Of a stretch of DNA of 64,000 bases, positions 47,193 through 56,499 are shown in pieces. Within the stretch, counting starts at the first letter, position 1. The number at the start of each line of letters is the position of its first letter. The stretch spans positions 9,061,736 to 9,125,735 of the forward strand of contig NC_079223.1 of the NCBI RefSeq assembly GCF_029633865.1, read 5' to 3'. The notes beneath the pieces were generated by a model, which was not told where the DNA came from, searched no databases, and saw only the letters and a program-made list of their open reading frames with translations. This DNA is from Lampris incognitus. Lineage: Eukaryota > Chordata > Actinopteri > Lampriformes > Lampridae. A program made the position numbers and the translations under genes.

Positions 47193-47882
47193 CAGTGGTT
47201 CTCAACCTTTTTGGGGTCCTGGACCCCCCTGCGTATTTTTGATCTACCCTGAGGACCCCTCCACCTGATCTTGGGGGAGGGGGGTTGCAATTTGATAGAA
47301 ACAGTAGAAACTGCATTTTAAATTGCATTATAGCATTTATTCACTCTTTGGGGCAAAAATAAGAGCTTTCAGTTGTAACTTAGATATAGTTGACAAAACA
47401 GAATTCTTATGCAGTAACTTTCAGATATATGTAACAAAACAGAATATGTATTCAGTAACTTTCAGATATATGTAACAAAACAGAATATGTATTCAGTAAC
47501 TTTCAGATATATGTAACAAAACAGAATATGTATTCATTAACTTTCAGATATATGTAACAAAACAGAATATGTATTCAGTAACTTTCAGATATATGTAACA
47601 ACAGAATATGTATGCAGTAACTTTTAACAACGCAAACGGGAGCGAGATCTCTTATTAAAATAAAATAAATTACACTTGTGAAACAGATGTAATTAGAGAA
47701 AAAAGTCCTGTTACCCTTTATAGTTTAGGTAGATAAAAGTCTCAGTCACATTTGAGTAAAATAATCCTATTTCTATAAATGTCATAGGATCTTTTTTTTA
47801 AAAGATATTTTATTTTCACGGACCCCTTGCAATTACACCACGGACCACTAGGGGTCCGCGGACCCCCGGTTGAGAAACACTG
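47193..47882. mobile_element. hAT-type non-autonomous element with perfect 8-bp duplication
   Basis: Ends CAGTGGTTCTCAACCTTTTT and CGGTTGAGAAACACTG are inverted copies. AGCTAGGG flanks both sides (47185-47192 and 47883-47890). No coding capacity. Confidence 0.92.
47413..47625. repeat. 41-bp tandem repeat inside the hAT-type element
   Basis: About five copies of a unit containing GTAACTTTCAGATATATGTA and ACAAAACAGAATATGTATTC. Confidence 0.9.
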
Positions 47883-47890
47883 AGCTAGGG

Positions 47891-48701
47891 TACTTCGCTA
47901 ACTAAACAGTCTAGCATGAATAAGCAAGATATTAGCTCTGCCAAACATATTAAAATATTTGCAGAAAAAAAACTAAAAAACGATACAGCTGTCATCCAAC
48001 TATCATCAGTGTACAACAAATCAAGTTGTGTGATGCTCACAGGCAAACTCACATTCTCAAAACTTCACCGAGAGAAAATGCTAAACTGCACACTCCAGCT
48101 TTGCAACAACTAAATTGGTGACCGGCGCAACAGACTTTTATGTAAATTAACAATGACCACTAGAGGACGCTCAACACCACGAAATTTTACTTTAAATTAG
48201 ACAAATTGTACGAATGACCGGCAAGATGCTCAGTACGCTGTTCTGTAGCTCGAGCAGCGTAGGTTCAGTTTTGGTTTTTCTTCATCTCTGGACTTTTTAA
48301 TGGTGTGTCAAGAGCCAGTTGTGGGCTTTTAGGCCATGGGTATGAGTGATCACCATCGATTGTGTTCATCTCGTCTTCAAAAAGTTCGGGAAGCAAGAGC
48401 CAGTTGCTGTTTGGCAGATTTCTTCGCTATGGAGTGTGATATCCTGTTACAATAGCAGACACGTAAAGCGTTTTGAGTGGCTGTTGCAGCTAGAAAAGCG
48501 CAATGTAAAATGCAACTTGACTGATTGATTGAATGATTGATTGATTGGTTAAAATACGTATCTGCAGTACCACTCCACGCCACACGCGGCATGACCTGAA
48601 GTTATAGGCCCTACCTACCCGATATATATCCTTGTAGAGTTTAAACATAGAGGGAGAGACAGCTGTCGTTATGAGAGAGTTTCAACATGTGATGGCCTAG
48701 G
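47891..48701. other. Unassigned sequence with a SINE-type tail
   Basis: Mostly unrecognised. TGCAGCTAGAAAAGCGCAAT and an ATTG repeat at about 48485-48550 form a SINE-type 3' tail like that at 37.0 kb. Confidence 0.5.
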
Positions 48702-49440
48702 TGTTGTGTTTTATACTAACACAATTCACCACGGCAGTAGGGATCTCATTAACGGCTGCTTTATTGAAAGATTGCGTACATCTCTGGTGAAGGTTCTTCA
48801 ACCGCCTGTCGAAAGGTACTCTTCTTCTCCAGTGCGTCCGTTAACCACGGCTCTGTAACTGAGCCTCTAGTGCCATCTACTGGCGTACTGTCACAATTCA
48901 CAACTGCATGTATTGCAATACGCCACATCGCCCTCGTTTAAAAAACAGAAACAGAAACAGTTTGAATCACCTTCCTTCTCACAAGGAAACTTGCTTTGTT
49001 AACATATGAACATCCTCTTTCAGTTAACCTTATGGACATAACATCGTATCTGTCATTTTCCCCATGTATAACAACTTTCCCATTTAACCACTAGTATTTG
49101 TACAATATCATCAGCATGGAATCGTTCTTTATTTCAGTTAACTTTTCACAAGTCCAGTCTTTGAGGCTTAGTAACAACCCTTGACCTGGTTCTGATCCCA
49201 GCAGGTGAGAGGGTAGGGTAGACCATGTCTCTGCTGGATGTTGATCAGTCTTTGTTGTCTCAGGTACATCCTCGGGTGATGGGTCGAGCACACTGGGCGC
49301 TTCAGCGCTGCTGTCCGACACTTGCATGGGGATCAGAGGGCGTCTGTTCCACCTGATGGTGCCATGTGGCCCCTCCACAACATAATAACGAGGAGTGGAA
49401 TGTGTAGCTAACCCAATTCCAAGTTTAATTCTAAAGAGAT
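48702..49440 (-). mobile_element. Ty3/gypsy fragment: integrase end and LTR (fossil)
   Basis: On the minus strand, the end of a gypsy-type Pol (TPRYYVVEGPHGTIRWNRRP, from about 49400) is followed by a purine-rich tract (ACGAGGGCGA) and an LTR at 48927-48702 that starts TGTGGCGTATTGC and holds an AATAAA signal. The 5' part of the element is missing; broken. Confidence 0.75.
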
Positions 49441-49560
49441 TTCCCTGCTGAACAACTACTTATTCACATTATTGCACGTCTAATGTTTTAAATATGTATT
49501 GCAGTATTTCCTGTTTTGTTTGCTTTGAGGGACTTTTATTCTGAAATTGCGAATTGATTC

Positions 49561-49695
49561 TGTAGCCGGTTATTTTCTTGCCCGGTGCGGGATTCGATAC
49601 GGGGTGTACTGCACCACAAGGCGACATCACTAACCGCTCGGCTAAAGAGTCAGACCCGTTAGCTAGGGGCTAACGTGTCTTATTAGTAGTTTACA
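49561..49695 (-). repeat. TRIM copy B, 3' LTR with tRNA-like module
   Basis: A-box-like TAGCCGAGCGGTTAG at 49644-49630 and B-box-like GTATCGAATCC at 49600-49590 on the minus strand, with the upstream stem-loop CGTTAGC / GCTAACG. Confidence 0.88.
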
Positions 49696-49778
49696 GTCGT
49701 CTCCCTCCCCGGAAGCGCGCCCTCGCGCTTTATTATTCCCGCGCTCCGAAGAGACTTCTGAGGATCTGCACACTTCCG

Positions 49779-49797
49779 GATCCCACCGCTGCCACCA
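49779..49797 (-). promoter_or_regulatory. TRIM copy B primer-binding site, tRNA-Leu(AAG)
   Basis: TGGTGGCAGCGGTGGGATC on the minus strand, one base after the LTR. Complementary over about 18 bases to the 3' end plus CCA of tRNA-Leu(AAG). Confidence 0.82.
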
Positions 49798-49798
49798 A

Positions 49799-49933
49799 TG
49801 TAACCGGTTATTTTCTTGCCCGGTGCGGGATTCGATACGGGGTGTACTGCACCACAAGGCGGCATCACTAACCGCTCGGCTAAAGGGTCAGACCCCTTAG
49901 CTAGGGGCTAACGTGTCTTATTAGTAGTTTACA
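49799..49933 (-). repeat. TRIM copy B, 5' LTR with tRNA-like module
   Basis: 135 bp, same layout as the 3' LTR. Confidence 0.88.
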
Positions 49934-49937
49934 ATTC

Positions 49938-50675
49938 TTAGTATTTCCTATCGCCAACGAAAGAAGGAACATTAACGGTGAAATGAAATCTCATTAAGTC
50001 GAATTTTATTGTATTAGCACCCTCCGAAGAGGCACAAGGTTGGTGTTCTTTGTATTGTGTTGTGTGTTTTTGTGCTTTGGTGTAATTTTGAAGCCTTAAG
50101 GAACCTCATAGCTCTTCTCAGTTGAGTATCGGTTAACAGATGTGAGCTAATGTTAAGCTAGGCTAACGCTTGAAGCTACATGGCTGTGTAGTGAATGTAT
50201 TTCTGTTTGTGCTTTATATCTAGCTCTTACGGTGGTTTGGAGTTTTTAAATAAATGAAAAATCATCAGTTGAAGTGCAGTGAGTTGCAGCACGTTGTGTG
50301 ACGGTCAAGGGAGACGGTAAGGACAGCATACAGCCACACGCAAAATGGATGACAGTACGGAGCAGATAAATAGGCTACAAACGGAAATACAAGAAAGTAG
50401 AAGTTTACTGCATCAAGGGGAATGTGAAGACATGTTTAGGCAGTGTGATGTATTGAAGTTGTAGTACTGGAGAGTACCTCTAAGTGACGTTGTAACCTTG
50501 AGAACCCCACACTGTACCGATATACCACAGTCGAGTAAGTAAACGTTGTTCAGTCTACCTCAACCTGTCTCATGCTTGGGTCTGATACAATACAGGCAGG
50601 AATTAAAGGAGATCGATGAAAGTAAGGAAAACCGACTAGGTGAGCTTCAGCATGAAATGGATAATGATAGGCTAA
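49938..50675 (+). other. Unassigned, possibly the leader of an LTR element
   Basis: Contains an AATAAA-like stretch (about 50250) and, after TACAGCCACACGCAAA, an ATG followed by a short Glu/Gln-rich frame (MDDSTEQINRLQTE) of gag-like character. Could be the 5' part of the BEL/Pao element whose 3' part follows. No firm call. Confidence 0.35.
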
Positions 50676-50773
50676 TGTAGACTACTAATAAGACACGTTA
50701 GCCCCTAGCTAACGGGTCTGACCCTTTAGCCGAGCGGTTAGTGATGTTGCCTTGTGGTGCAGTACACCCCGTA
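50676..50773 (+). repeat. TRIM LTR, partial (copy C)
   Basis: TGTAGACTACTAATAAGACA through the stem-loop and A box to GTACACCCCGTA, then an abrupt join to BEL/Pao integrase codons. Confidence 0.85.
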
Positions 50774-52823
50774 GGAAACTCAGGAGAAGCACAGAACAAC
50801 AAAGGATGGCAGACCTCCCGGAAGAGCGGATGGAGACCACGCCTCCATTCCCTTACTGTGGAATCGACTGTTTTGGACCATTCTACGTCAAGGAAGGGAG
50901 GAAAGAGTTAACGCGTTATGGATTGTTACTTACCTGTATGTGTTCCAGAGCAGTACACATCGAGACGCTTGACAACTTGACCTCAGATGCCTTCATCAAT
51001 GCTCTGCGTTCATTCATCGCCATTCGTGGTTCAGTCCGCCAGATAAGATGTGATCAAGGGACAAACTTCGTCGGTGCTAGACGTGAGTTTGTTGAGGTAC
51101 TGAAAGAGATGGATCAAGAAGAACTCAAGGAATTGGGATGCGAGTTCCTCATGAACAGCCCAGCTTCAAGTCATATGGGTGGTGTCTGGGAACGACAAAT
51201 ACGCACCATCAGAAATGTCCTGGCGTCCACCCTAGAACAGTCAGCCAAGCAGCTTGACTGCTCCTCTCTGCGAACGTTCCTGTACGAAGTCATGGCAGTT
51301 GTAAATAGCAGACCTCTAACCACTGATTATCTGAACGATTCATCTAGTCCAGAACCCTTGACACCCAACCACATACTCACCATGAAATCCACGATCCTTG
51401 CCCCACCTCCTGGAAAGTTCGTCAAGGAAGATCTTTACCTCCGCAAGCGATGGCGCCGAGTGCAACTCTTAGCCAACAGTTTCTGGGCACGGTGGAAAAA
51501 GGAGTATCTCCTAAACCTCCAGCAAAGGCAGAAGTGGACTAAAGACCGCAAAAGCGCAAGGATCAACGACATTGTTCTGCTGAAAGAGGATGCTACACCA
51601 CGAAACCAGTGGAAGTTGGCAAAGGTTATCGAAGTGAACCCAGGAAAGGATGGAAGAGTCAGGAGACTCAAGTTGCTCATCAGTGATTCAACTCTGGATT
51701 CTAAAGGAAAGCGCATCTCCAAGCCAGTTCACATGGAGAGGCCTATCCAGAAGACAGTTACACTGTTGGAAGCTGAAGACTGAAGGCTTTAGTATATCTA
51801 AAGACCAATACAAATACAGTAGAAGCTAGTAGTTAACAGCTTAATTAAAGATAAGAATTGTGAATTAAGTTGACAGTATAATAATCATTTCTAAAGCTGT
51901 CTTTATCTCCAATCCCTCCACCAGTAGTTCAGGTGGTTCATAGTATATTTTTTAAGTTAATGTTTTGTCCTATACTAGACTTTATCACATTAGTATAGCT
52001 GTAAAATAATAACGAGGCAAGAGACGAGCACCGTACGTTTTCAACTCCTTTCTTTTTTATCTCACTTCTTCATCACCCTCAGCACCGTACTACTCAGCAA
52101 CAATCATTAGACTACTGCGCCCTCTGGTGGCGTGGTGGTATTGCAATGCATGAACAATGAATGAACCGACTACACAACATGTTTCTATGCAACGTGACGT
52201 CTTTCAAAGTCTGTCGTTCTAAGAAATCACTAATGATTTGGTGGGAGTGTAACTGCAGACAGTGTCAGTTAAGTTTTTAGTTTTGTTTTCTGCATTATAA
52301 TTTTGGTTCCTACTTCTCACCTGTATATGGTATATTGTAGTACGGAGGGCGGAACTAATCTCCGCGGCTCTATTGTTACCGGCAATTTAAGAATGTAGTA
52401 CCTCGATGTCAAGCGCCAAAAATAATAGCACTAACAGCGACAACAAGAAAATAGCAGCACACAAGACAAAGCTAATTAAGAGAAAGACAAGTTAAGATAA
52501 CAAGAAGATTTAATTGTATACTTACCTGTGAGACCTGAGGAAAGAAGATAATCTAGACGGAGACCAGACGAAGTGAAGAATTTAGCCCCTCTCAGTACTA
52601 AGCAGCTGACGAGGTAACGTTGTGTTGCTAATTGTCTGTTATGCTAGCTAATTTGCTAATGTGTTAACTATCTGTGCAGTTATTGAGAATTGACGTACAT
52701 GTATGCATTTTATTTTTATTTTTATTTGCTCTCAACCCAGTCTCACGGGTTGGCCTGTTCCCGAAGAATAAACCCCGTTACTGTCCAAGACTTGCTTTGT
52801 TGCGATTACTGAGTGGAGCTACA
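50774..52823 (+). mobile_element. BEL/Pao element, integrase and 3' LTR (fossil)
   Basis: The integrase-bearing end of a BEL/Pao Pol (50774-51783): YCGIDCFGPFYVKEGRKE, CDQGTNFVGARREF, SHMGGVWERQIRTIRNVL and PGKFVKEDLYLRKRW mark the Pao integrase core and C-terminal domain. About 460 bp later a purine-rich GGTGGGAG precedes a 576-bp LTR (52248-52823). The 5' half is absent, so it is a partial copy and cannot be complete. Confidence 0.88.
52248..52823 (+). repeat. BEL/Pao 3' LTR
   Basis: Starts TGTAACTGCAGACAG, ends GTGGAGCTACA, with AATAAA shortly before the end. The boundaries are judged from the TG...CA ends and the purine tract only. Confidence 0.6.
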
Positions 52824-52824
52824 T

Positions 52825-52838
52825 TAGTAGTTTACACT
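52825..52838 (-). repeat. 14-bp TRIM LTR start, inverted
   Basis: ATTAGTAGTTTACA is the exact complement of the first 14 bases of the TRIM LTR (TGTAAACTACTAAT). It sits between the BEL LTR and the L2 element. Confidence 0.6.
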
Positions 52839-52924
52839 ACCATACTAGCCACTGTTTATCAACCACCGAAGCCCAATAACAATTTCTTAAATGAATTTTC
52901 TGTCTTTCTAACCTTCTTATGTTC
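52839..52924 (+). mobile_element. L2 LINE, left piece
   Basis: Reads ILATVYQPPKPNNNFLNEFS, the endonuclease region of L2. The frame resumes at 60127 on the far side of the retrovirus (SPNVILLGDFNI). Confidence 0.85.
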
Positions 52925-53411
52925 TGTTGAGAAATCACCTTCGTGGTCCTCGTCCCCGGGTCCGTTGATGTGAAGAAAACAGCCACTACGTTTTAGGAGA
53001 TTAAAATAATTTTATTGAGTACAGATCTGGAGACACACTGCCAATCCGTCGTGTGTGTCTGACTTCTTTGTGTGTCCTGGTGGGTTATATAGACCCCCCT
53101 GCTTCTCCTTTACGACACCTCTGGTCTTGATTATCCTATCAATAGGACCTTTTGGTGGTTGAGCTTTAAGAAGTGCTCATCCTGTTTCAACCTACTGATC
53201 TTAGCAGGGGGTCCTCCTCGTACCAGACACGGTGTCTCTCCCAAGGCCCCAGGGGAGGGCAACCCCCTCCCCTACCCACATTCTTGTGGGAGACCTGTAA
53301 TATATTGGTCTACATGAATGTGTCTTCTTCACCCTCTGTTCTGGTTACATACATTGGTTACATACAGAGTAATACAAAATACACTCGGATTATATTTAAT
53401 ATCACTCAACA
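52925..53411 (-). repeat. ERV 3' LTR
   Basis: TGTTGAG...CTCAACA. On the minus strand it holds a TATATAA box (about 53090) and AATAAA (53016-53011). Preceded by the purine tract AAAAGGGGGAA. Confidence 0.92.
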
Positions 53412-53493
53412 ATTCCCCCTTTTGATCTCCTCTAAGGAGATCACTAAAAGGCTTCTAACTCCTGATCTAAGGGGTTCAGGACAAACAGGGGCA

Positions 53494-53900
53494 TCATAGG
53501 GGGCGGTAGTTCCCGTCTTTGCGGTCGATAGCTGTGATGATGAGCCGGTTTACCAGGGAACGCAGGCAGGGTATGAAGCAGCAACCGCAAGTTACTAGTA
53601 TAGCCAGAAATATGGCGAGGGAAGGAAGGAGGGACATTACAACACCCTTCCACTTGCCAAATAGGGAAGCGAGCCATCTTTCAAACGGGTTGGTAATCCC
53701 AGAGTGCTCATGCATGGTCTGCGATAATGCCCTCAGACCCTCGAGGGCTCGTGTAACAGATCCATCTGGGGCGGTGTTATTGGGAATGAAAGTACAACAC
53801 TGGTCCCCAAACATAGAGCAAACACCCCCTTTTTACCTCGTCCCTCTTTGCCCGGCTCTGGGTTAAATCAAAAGCCCAGACGCACATGGTCAGCCACATC
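53494..53900 (-). mobile_element. ERV Env, TM subunit region (fossil)
   Basis: A Cys-Cys motif typical of gamma-type TM proteins (FGDQCCTFIPNN), then a helical segment and a hydrophobic membrane anchor (VVMSLLPSLAIFLAILVTC) with a short tail. Partial and broken. Confidence 0.8.
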
Positions 53901-54055
53901 ACCACGGCCAGAGCCCCAACCGCAAATCTAGTTTCTACATGATGGTGAATTCTTTTGACCGTCATGGCGCAGGCTGCTGGGTCGCCGATCTGCTGGACCA
54001 TTCCTCCCAAATCGGCTTCTTCTAGCCGGGTTTGTGATCGTCCGGCCGGGCTCCT

Positions 54056-55123
54056 CTATGACCTAGGGGAGAGGTTACCAGCACTCTCACCCTGTTCCAA
54101 ACTAACAGTGTGGTTTGGTGCTTTGCTGGAATCTGGTCTCGCTTCCTGGGGGGACGTTGCCTCCTGTAGGCCCTCTGGTATAGCGTCTAGGGTCCGTCCG
54201 GGCTCCTCCGCGACAGCACACTTGCTCCAGTGGTACCAGACTTCTCCTTTCCCTTTCAGCCGGACTGCGTGAGACGTCCTCTCTACCACCTCGTAGGGTC
54301 CGGTCCACCGGGGCTCCGCCCACTTCCGCTTAATGGCTCGCAACAGGATCCACTGCGCCTGGGGGAGGATGGATTCCGGTGCTGGCGTGCGTCTTTCGCC
54401 AACCTGTCGGGAGATATCTGAAACCAAAGCCTGTAATTCTTTAAAACATGTGCTTTTAGTTCCCCCCATTGACTCTAGTCCCTCCGTTGAGGCCGCCCCT
54501 GGCCCCGGAAACTGTCGCCCCGTCATTAATTCATATGGGGTGAACCCGGTCCCCTGATTGATGACCTAATCGTCATTAGTGCCAAGGGAAGGGCCTCAAC
54601 CCAATTCATTTTAGTTTGAGCACAAATCTTAGCCAGTTTTTGTTTGAGGTTTTGATTCATTCTTTCTACCTTGCCCTGGGACTGTGGATGGTATACGGTC
54701 ACAAAGGCGTGTTTCAGTCCTAATAGGCTCTCGACCTTTCTGAGGTCGGCCCCCCTTGAAATGAGATCCTTTGTCGGAGCGGATTTTGGAGGGGAATCCA
54801 TGTCGAGGAATGTAATGGTTAATCAAGCATTTTATAACAGTGGCGCTATCTTCCTTTTTTGCCGGCCATCCCTCCGGCCACCCTGTCAATTGATCCACAC
54901 ACACCAACAAATACTGGTATCCTTTCACCCTCTTGGCTTCCCCCATATCCATATAATTCAATACCACCTCTTGTCCTGGACAAGAGATCAGGGGAAATCC
55001 CCCCATCTCAGGTTTTATGGTGGGGCGTGAATTATACTGAGTGCAAATGGGGCAACTCTTGACGTGGTATTTAGTCATGTCGGTCAAAAAAGGATGCCAC
55101 CAATGGCAAAGATTTCGATTCAT
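54056..55123 (-). mobile_element. ERV integrase region (fossil)
   Basis: MLV/epsilon-like integrase features: a zinc-finger end (CPICTQYNSRP), a core segment with VCVDQLTGWPEGWPAKKEDS and a C-terminal part with RWTGPYEVVERTSHAVRLKG. Partial and broken. Confidence 0.82.
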
Positions 55124-55464
55124 CTGAACAGCCCCTACATGCCCTATTCCGAGTCTGAGTATATGGTTACTCTTTTTTTTCCTTGTTTTTTTCTTCTTCT
55201 TTTTTCACTTAATCCTACCAGCACTCTTATTAGTGCGAGACCGAGGGTAAACAGCCGCATTATTGTCAGTGCACGACCTCATGTGCGTTTTTAAATGATC
55301 TTATGCGTGCGACGAATCTCCCAGGGTTTTGCTGAGGAATCTCAGCGACACCGACCAAATGGACCACCCGCCTCTCTCTTTCTTAGGTTATTGGGAGATC
55401 GGTAACTATGTTCTTGTCCCGAGAAGATCAGTCCGCCGGTTGTCCGTTTGGCGAGCGACGTGAG

Positions 55465-55482
55465 ATCCCACTTCTGACACCA
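55465..55482 (-). promoter_or_regulatory. Internal LTR's primer-binding site, tRNA-Leu
   Basis: TGGTGTCAGAAGTGGGAT on the minus strand, three bases after the internal LTR. Complementary to tRNA-Leu(CAA). Confidence 0.82.
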
Positions 55483-55485
55483 AAT

Positions 55486-55984
55486 TGTGGATTTTCTTAT
55501 CCTCTTAATGGGCTCTTGCCCCAGCAACCTCTGGGACGAACAATCATTGGACAAATATTGGAGCAAACAGAAAATCTCTAATGCATCTGCAGATGGAGAA
55601 TCATATAATCACAGAAGTCAGTCTGTGAGGATAAGCTCCGCCCCTATACTGGAGATAGGGGTTTTCTAGCACAGTCCGTCGTGTCATACCCTATGTTTCC
55701 TGCATTAACCAAGGTGTTGTCTTACAAAGGAATGCAGGAAAACATCAGTCATGTTCTGTGCCTGGTGAGTGTCTGTAGATTTATTCTTTTACTGCCCCAG
55801 GCCGGAGTGGCCCTCATGTTTTAGTGACCCCTTGTTGTTATCTTTACTGCCCAAGGCTGGGGAGGCCCTCATGTGTTAGTGACCATTTGTCGTCTGCAGT
55901 GTATGAGAAGTTTCATACACACAGAGAAGTGGAAAACTACAGAGTACCTACGGAGTGCACATGGAGTACTATTTGTACTCCACA
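55486..55984 (-). repeat. Internal LTR of a second ERV family
   Basis: About 499 bp, TGTGGAGTAC...AATCCACA. Preceded on the minus strand by an Env TM-like tail and AAAAGGGGGAA, and followed by a primer-binding site, so it reads as both a 3' and a 5' LTR. Confidence 0.78.
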
Positions 55985-55994
55985 ATTCCCCCTT

Positions 55995-56202
55995 TTGTTC
56001 ATCATTGAACACCCAAAGGTAACATAGAAGGGGAAGATGAAACAAGGTCCCCTTCCTGTTGGGCAAGGAGGTGATAATACACGAGCTGAGTAGCAATGAG
56101 GCCGTGTATCAAACGCCGAACTATGGGCACGATGCAGCAGGTGAGGAGTAGCAGGACACCCAGGAAAAGTGATGCTGCTATGACTCGGCGAGTTAAAGAC
56201 AT
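55995..56202 (-). mobile_element. Second Env TM-like tail (fossil)
   Basis: A hydrophobic anchor (VIAASLFLGVLLLLTCCIVP) and short basic tail unlike the 53.5-kb Env, just before the internal LTR's purine tract. Confidence 0.55.
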
Positions 56203-56490
56203 CAGGACCCATTATTTGCATCAGCATCTCCGACATGAACTGCACCGGATCTCTACCGGCCTCACTACCTTCAAAAATGTTCAGTACATGGAGATTGGCC
56301 CTCCGAGATCGGTTCTCGAGGTCGTCAATTCGGTCCTGCAGAGACCGGTTTTGGGTTCGGACCATTTTGATGGTGGACTCAGCTGCAGTTAAACGTTCAA
56401 AGTTGTCACTGGTTACAGACTCCACAGAGGCAAGGCGATTTCGGACTCTCAAAGCCAAACCCAAGTCTATGGTCTCCAGAGCTAGCTAGT
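56190..56490 (-). mobile_element. L1-type ORF1 fragment inside the ERV
   Basis: The minus strand reads a coiled segment, then DDLENRSRRANLHVLNIFEG and DPVQFMSEMLMQIMGPDVF, the start of the Transposase_22 domain of L1/Tx1 ORF1 proteins. Confidence 0.6.
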
Positions 56491-56499
56491 TGGTGGTAG

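Larger units (their letters stand above)
49557..49937 (-). mobile_element. TRIM copy B (miniature LTR element with tRNA-like LTRs)
   Basis: The cleanest copy. Minus-strand order: 5' LTR 49933-49799, primer-binding site 49797-49779, about 103 bp interior in total, a purine tract (GGGGAGGGAGACGA) and 3' LTR 49695-49561. Both LTRs are 135 bp, TG...CA, and about 97% identical. ATTC flanks the element at 49557-49560 and 49934-49937. The interior has no coding capacity. By LTR divergence this is a fairly young insertion. Confidence 0.92.
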
